IMG/VR virus record: IMGVR_UViG_3300008261_000034
Coordinates: 1-49,545 of that record
DNA length: 49,545 bases
Origin: a virus
Strand: one strand, 5' to 3'
This document shows, piece after piece, positions 44,997 through 49,545 of this stretch. The first letter of the stretch is position 1. Each line of letters opens with the position of its first letter. Below the pieces are notes generated by a model. That model searched no databases and was not told the origin of the DNA. It worked only from the letters and a program-made list of their open reading frames with translations. Position numbers and translations under genes: made by a program.

Positions 44997-47900
44997 TTAT
45001 TTGTAAGGAAAAGCACAATTCATTTTACCACCATTTCTAGTCCATTCAACAGTGAACATAGGTTGTGGTTTTGTTAACATTTCTGTAACGAATATTGCTT
45101 CATCATCAGCATCTTGAATATAATATTCTAAATTAAAATTTTCCACTGGTGGGTCTTTTTTAATTATTAATTCTGTTTCTCCAGTACTATCTGATGCTTG
45201 AACTATCATAGTGTTAGCATCGTTTTTTAAAATCGTAACGCTTCCAATATATAATTTATTTTTACCAGCATCTGATAATAAATAAAGACGACCAAGAACA
45301 CCTTCTTGAGTACCTATCATAAATTCTTTAACATCTTTAGTTGGGTTAAACTTTAACACCAATTTTATAGTATAATCTGGATTAATAGTACCCTCTTTTT
45401 CGTAATTAACTGATACTATGCTGATATTTTTTTGTATTTCAAAAGCAGTATAACCACTAGTGGTTGCACTAGTCGTTGCACTAGTCGTACCAGTAGTACC
45501 ACTACTAGCATTTTGATTATTTTCATTAGAAATAGTTGTCTCATTAGCTTTTGTTTGGTCAACATCACAACTATTTTTCTTACTTAGTTCTTCAGTTTTA
45601 GTTGTTAATGTTGGATTAATAGTGTATCTTCCATTATTAAAGTAATTTTTAGTAACATCAGACTGTTTACTTTCAATAGATATTTCCTTACCAGTTAATG
45701 GGTCTATATCTTTTAAAGTTGGTCCTTTTTCAGCTGAAATATAATCAGCTCTAGCTTCATAAATACCAGAATTAGCATAATAGTTAAATGATAATGCATT
45801 CTGTAATTTATTTATTGGACCATATAACGATTCGGCACCTATAAATTTAAAACTTAAACTAACATTTGCTATCATTGGTTGTACACCTATACCCTCTGGG
45901 TTTAAATCCCAAACCAAAGGTTCGTAATCAATACTTAAACTATCAATAGCTATTTTAGTATAGAAAAAATCACCAACTCTTAAAATACAAATAGGAGCTC
46001 TACCAAATGCTAAATTGTTAGCGTCAACACTTTCTAAAGTAGGTCCTTGTCTTGTACATTGATGTAAAAATGTTAATCTAGAATTTAACCCTTCTGGTGT
46101 TGTTGAGTGAAACGCTGGATGAAAATATCTAATTTTTTCTCTAAATTTATCAAAAATAAATCTATCATTTTTTAATAATTTATCAAAGAATAAAGTTTCA
46201 TTATAGAATTTTTCTTTTAATGTTGTTGTTACTCTTTGTTCCGTTGTTTCAATACATGGAGCTGGTGGTGCAACCGCATCTAAAGCTGCTTTTGCATCAT
46301 ATTTAATTGATACAACAGCAAATCTATCTAATTTACAACCTTTTGTATCTGGCCTACAAACTTGAGCTCTTAATTTTTGACTCATACTACGTGGACAAGT
46401 TATACAACCATTTGCTGATTTTGTAGCTTTAACTTTATTTTTACAACCAGCCCCATTATTTTCATAGCAATTTTTTGTAACTGTTCCGTTTTCAATATCA
46501 TAACCTATAGTCACCGTTGTTGAAGCTACTTCTTTACTATCAGATGTTTTAGCTATAAACTTTTTATCTATTTGTTCTTTAGTTAAACCTAATTGTGATG
46601 CCACATTATTAACTAGTAAGGTTCTAAGATATTTAGCCCTAGCCACAGCTAAATTTTTATTAGGTGTATCTTTACCTTGTGGACTAGCAAAACCAATTGT
46701 TTCAACATAACAAAATTCACATTTTTCTTTCAAAAATTTTGTTAGAGTTGGATAATAATTTGGGTCCATAAAACCTCTTATGTCAGTTCCATCTATACTA
46801 ATAACTGGTGTTATTGGACTATTAACTGAAAAGTTTAAACCATAATTATAATCATCTGGCCAACTAGAATAAGTCCCTTGTGTATTTTTTGTAAATTCAC
46901 CAGGCTGTAACCCAGTACCAGCACCGCTTGTATAATTGCTGTAATCAATATTAGTACTGCCAGATTTACCACCTTCATAACCTAGTACATTAGCATCTAA
47001 TTTAGCAATATCATTTGGAAAATAAACTCTAAAATCTGGAACTTTTGGTGGTTCTGGTGGAGTTTTTTTAGGTTGTGGTATAGATTTAGTAGAAGGAACA
47101 ATTTGTGACGATTGTTGTACTGTAAATCTATCTGTAAATATACTATCTGGTTCGATACAACCAGCAAAAAATGATGCTACATAATTATCATCTGGTCCGT
47201 TTGCACCTCTAAACGTATTGGCATATGTTGGGTGGTCAACTATTATTTTAAACGATAACTGACCGCTTCTTTCAGTATTATTATATGTATAGATATTTTC
47301 ACCCCTACCAATAAATTTATGTGGTTCCCATTCTACACCAACACTTTCACTAATTTGAATATCATAAGGTGGAAACCACATTATTCTACCTCTCTTACCA
47401 GTCAAAGGGTCACCTAACCCTAATTCACCTTTAGGTAAAACAGCGTTAGAATCAGCCCAAGCTAAGTTTTCAATAGATAACATATAATTTTTAGCCGCAC
47501 GTTTAACATCTGGATTTAAAAATTCATTTGTATAAGGTGCAATTTTAACAAATCCAGTATCTTCTAATACAGTATTTTGATTACTTAATCTAAATGGTAC
47601 TCTACCCTCATCTGGACCATATAAGCCAGTACCTTCATATGTACCGCTTCTAACCATTCTAAATACATAATCATATCTTTCTCTAGTTGTCCAACTACGA
47701 CAATAAACAAATTCTGGTTCCTTTTCTGTTATAGTTGTCCTACCATTTTCATCGTACATTGATGCTGATAAAACAGCACTACCTTTAGACATACCACCAC
47801 CATTTGTTGTTTGTATTTGTGTTGACCTTTGGCTCATAATACCATCTCTAGTAACAATAGTTTTCATACCATTACTATTAAAAAGAAGTTGTGTTTTTGT

Positions 47901-49484
47901 TAATAAACTTTTTCTTTCACCAATGAATGGGAAGTAATCACCATAGAAATCAGAATTAGGTATACCACCCTCTCTAGAACCCCATGAAAACATGACTTTA
48001 TTAACATTTGAACCATCTTTTTGTTCGTAACTATCTCTACCTTCTTTTATTGTATCTGGAAATTCATTCTCAACCAATTCTTCTCTGTTAGAATTTAAAT
48101 TAGGTATAGTTTTAAACCCTTTACCACTACCGTCATTAGTAGCGAATAAATTTATAACTTCACCTTTTTCACTAAACGCATATATAATGGCATTTTCAAT
48201 TCTTTCATCACCATCATTATCTTTTATATAAGAAGGAAAATAACCAGTTCTAAAGAAAGTATTATCTGGGTTATCATACCCTTTATCACTAGTACCAATT
48301 TGGTTTGCTTTAACATTTCTAAGTAAAGCTTTTAATTGACCTTTACCAGTTGTTAATAATAAATTATTAGCTCTTTCAATATTTTGTATTTCACCAGTTT
48401 CTGATTGAAAAATAGAACCAGCATCATTCATATAGCTTCTAGGTAATGTAAACCCTAAAACTTTTGCTGTATAATCTAACGCTTCACCAATATCATTATC
48501 TGGTATTGAAATTGTATAATCTGGTCTTAAACCAGTAAGACCATCACCTTTAATAACACTTAAAACATTTTCTCTAACATTAAATTTACCTATAATATCT
48601 TGTTGTAAATTAAAAGCAGCATTATTTGCCAATGCTAACGCTAATTGTTGACCACCTATTTGACCAAGTTTTGTATCTTTTAATAATCCAGTTGCACCTA
48701 ACACCCTACCAGCTAATGATGACCTAATATCAAAATTAGAAACAACACCGTTTTGTGTTAAACCAACACCTTGTCCGTTTAATATACTACCAACAGCATT
48801 TGCCGCCTCTATACCAACACCATTACCAAATTTATTATCATTACCTAAATTAAGATTACCATAAGTGTCTAAATAACCACTAACTTGATTGTTAATACTT
48901 TTTATTTCTGAATTTATTAAATCAGAAACGTCAATTTGTTTTGTAGCATCTAAATAAAGATTTTTAATTACATTATCTTTTCTAAAATTACCATTATTTG
49001 ACTTTATTAATAAACCATATTTTCTTATTAATTCATCTTCCGCTTTTCTAGGGTATGATTGAATACCTTGTGGCCATTCTGAATTACCGAATACGCTTAA
49101 ACCATTTAAAGTAAATTCAATATCTTGAACATAATCAATAGTTTTTAAAGAATCAGCATTTGAGTCTATATTTTTAAAAGTATTTGGTAAAACATTTAAA
49201 TTCTTATATGTAACACCCCATGTACTAATAGGGTAATTATTTGGTATAACGTTAGCACCAGCATTTACTAGTGTGTCTAATACTGGTTCACCAACTTTAG
49301 GGCTACCATTTATAGCTGTATTAGTTGAATAAGTACTAGGAAATACTGATGTTGGTAGTAAATTTTTATTCAATAAAAAGTCACGGATACCACCAAATGG
49401 TCCAGAAAAAGTACCAATCGCAACAGATGTTATAGTATTTTTAGTAGTCGGTGTTGGTGACTGTTGATTATAATATATTGGCAT
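44997..49484 (-). CDS. Baseplate/tube-adaptor-like protein with OmpA-like domain (1495 aa)
   Basis: The protein opens MPIYYNQQSPTPTT. Residues 700-755 (IMWFPPYDIQISESVGVEWE ... GQLSFKIIVDHP) resemble contractile-tail tube or adaptor proteins. Residues about 1167-1243 (RVGDFFYTKIAIDSLSIDYE ... VWDLNPEGIG) look like a second related unit. Between them lies an OmpA-like domain (about 820-1062): ETIGFASPQGKDTPNKNLAV, then ARAKYLRTLL, and a last strand DRFAVVSIKY. It carries a cysteine-rich insertion at about 1006-1050 (six Cys). A Ser/Thr linker (about 1327-1343) precedes a final beta domain. OmpA-like domains bind peptidoglycan. The next gene is the gp53-like wedge protein, so this is probably a hub-proximal baseplate component. 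Confidence 0.65.
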   Translation of the reverse strand: MPIYYNQQSPTPTTKNTITSVAIGTFSGPFGGIRDFLLNKNLLPTSVFPSTYSTNTAINGSPKVGEPVLDTLVNAGANVIPNNYPISTWGVTYKNLNVLPNTFKNIDSNADSLKTIDYVQDIEFTLNGLSVFGNSEWPQGIQSYPRKAEDELIRKYGLLIKSNNGNFRKDNVIKNLYLDATKQIDVSDLINSEIKSINNQVSGYLDTYGNLNLGNDNKFGNGVGIEAANAVGSILNGQGVGLTQNGVVSNFDIRSSLAGRVLGATGLLKDTKLGQIGGQQLALALANNAAFNLQQDIIGKFNVRENVLSVIKGDGLTGLRPDYTISIPDNDIGEALDYTAKVLGFTLPRSYMNDAGSIFQSETGEIQNIERANNLLLTTGKGQLKALLRNVKANQIGTSDKGYDNPDNTFFRTGYFPSYIKDNDGDERIENAIIYAFSEKGEVINLFATNDGSGKGFKTIPNLNSNREELVENEFPDTIKEGRDSYEQKDGSNVNKVMFSWGSREGGIPNSDFYGDYFPFIGERKSLLTKTQLLFNSNGMKTIVTRDGIMSQRSTQIQTTNGGGMSKGSAVLSASMYDENGRTTITEKEPEFVYCRSWTTRERYDYVFRMVRSGTYEGTGLYGPDEGRVPFRLSNQNTVLEDTGFVKIAPYTNEFLNPDVKRAAKNYMLSIENLAWADSNAVLPKGELGLGDPLTGKRGRIMWFPPYDIQISESVGVEWEPHKFIGRGENIYTYNNTERSGQLSFKIIVDHPTYANTFRGANGPDDNYVASFFAGCIEPDSIFTDRFTVQQSSQIVPSTKSIPQPKKTPPEPPKVPDFRVYFPNDIAKLDANVLGYEGGKSGSTNIDYSNYTSGAGTGLQPGEFTKNTQGTYSSWPDDYNYGLNFSVNSPITPVISIDGTDIRGFMDPNYYPTLTKFLKEKCEFCYVETIGFASPQGKDTPNKNLAVARAKYLRTLLVNNVASQLGLTKEQIDKKFIAKTSDSKEVASTTVTIGYDIENGTVTKNCYENNGAGCKNKVKATKSANGCITCPRSMSQKLRAQVCRPDTKGCKLDRFAVVSIKYDAKAALDAVAPPAPCIETTEQRVTTTLKEKFYNETLFFDKLLKNDRFIFDKFREKIRYFHPAFHSTTPEGLNSRLTFLHQCTRQGPTLESVDANNLAFGRAPICILRVGDFFYTKIAIDSLSIDYEPLVWDLNPEGIGVQPMIANVSLSFKFIGAESLYGPINKLQNALSFNYYANSGIYEARADYISAEKGPTLKDIDPLTGKEISIESKQSDVTKNYFNNGRYTINPTLTTKTEELSKKNSCDVDQTKANETTISNENNQNASSGTTGTTSATTSATTSGYTAFEIQKNISIVSVNYEKEGTINPDYTIKLVLKFNPTKDVKEFMIGTQEGVLGRLYLLSDAGKNKLYIGSVTILKNDANTMIVQASDSTGETELIIKKDPPVENFNLEYYIQDADDEAIFVTEMLTKPQPMFTVEWTRNGGKMNCAFPYK
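45463..45486 (-). repeat. 12-bp tandem repeat in the Ser/Thr linker
   Basis: GTTGCACTAGTC occurs twice in a row (45463-45474 and 45475-45486) and encodes SATTSATTSG in the linker before the C-terminal domain of the 1495-residue protein. Probably variable in length between relatives. Confidence 0.55.
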
Positions 49485-49502
49485 AGTAACATTATTTTAT
49501 TA

Positions 49503-49510
49503 TATAAATA
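49503..49510 (-). promoter_or_regulatory. TATTTATA octamer before the 1495-aa gene
   Basis: The minus strand reads GTATTTATATAATA 18 nt before the ATG at 49484. Same octamer as in other spacers before structural genes; possible late promoter element. Confidence 0.25.
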
Positions 49511-49545
49511 CTATATTAATAAACTTTTTATTAAAATAAATCTTT

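Noticed and set aside
1-49545. Diversity-generating retroelement, tRNA, integrase or insertion sequence
   Set aside because: I looked for reverse transcriptase, cloverleaf, recombinase and transposase signatures on both strands and saw none. The variable-looking fibre genes have no template repeat that I can find.

Overview
The window is a piece of a large, AT-rich genome of a tailed bacteriophage with a contractile, T4-like tail. Every gene I accept lies on the minus strand, so transcription runs from high to low coordinates. The genes are tightly packed, and the longest gap between genes is about 210 bp. Several features point to a host in the Bacteroidota, probably a flavobacterium. A tail protein carries SprB-like repeats, known from gliding adhesins of these bacteria. 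The clearest promoters match the Bacteroidota form TTG-N20-TAnnTTTG. Start codons mostly follow A-rich leaders without a clear Shine-Dalgarno sequence. I could not search databases, so the host call is an inference.

Layout in transcription order. (1) 49484-38286 is a baseplate hub block: a 1495-residue protein with tube/baseplate-like segments and an OmpA-like domain, a small gp53/LysM-like wedge protein, and a 2127-residue hub protein ending in an M15 peptidase and a tail-lysozyme domain. (2) 38257-36249 holds four small unknown genes, the last an acidic coiled-coil protein. (3) 36039-27752 is a replication, recombination and nucleotide block: a gp32-like single-strand DNA binding protein, a UvsX/RecA-like recombinase, a 5'-3' exonuclease, a conserved unknown, a DnaB-like helicase, and class Ia ribonucleotide reductase (nrdB, nrdA). 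The gp32-like gene has two promoters and is bounded by terminators, and a strong terminator closes the block after nrdA. (4) 27641-1676 is a second structural block: gp25-like and gp6-like wedge proteins, a small membrane protein, a 1520-residue protein with a hydrophobic belt and SprB-like repeats, a run of unknown tail proteins, a probable gpI/gp7-type wedge protein, and a group of large, often cysteine-rich tail-fibre or adhesin proteins. (5) 1625-1 returns to DNA metabolism with a RuvC-like resolvase and a DnaG-type primase cut by the window edge.

Together these genes make the baseplate and the host-contact and cell-wall-opening parts of the virion, plus most of a replisome (primase, helicase, SSB, primer-removing nuclease, recombinase, resolvase) and its dNTP supply. 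I found no tRNA, CRISPR array, integrase or insertion sequence. The most unusual parts are the SprB-repeat tail protein with its membrane-like belt, the OmpA-like domain inside a baseplate protein, the doubly armed hub protein, the host-type promoters placed almost on top of start codons, and a tail gene that appears to start at ATT inside the previous gene.
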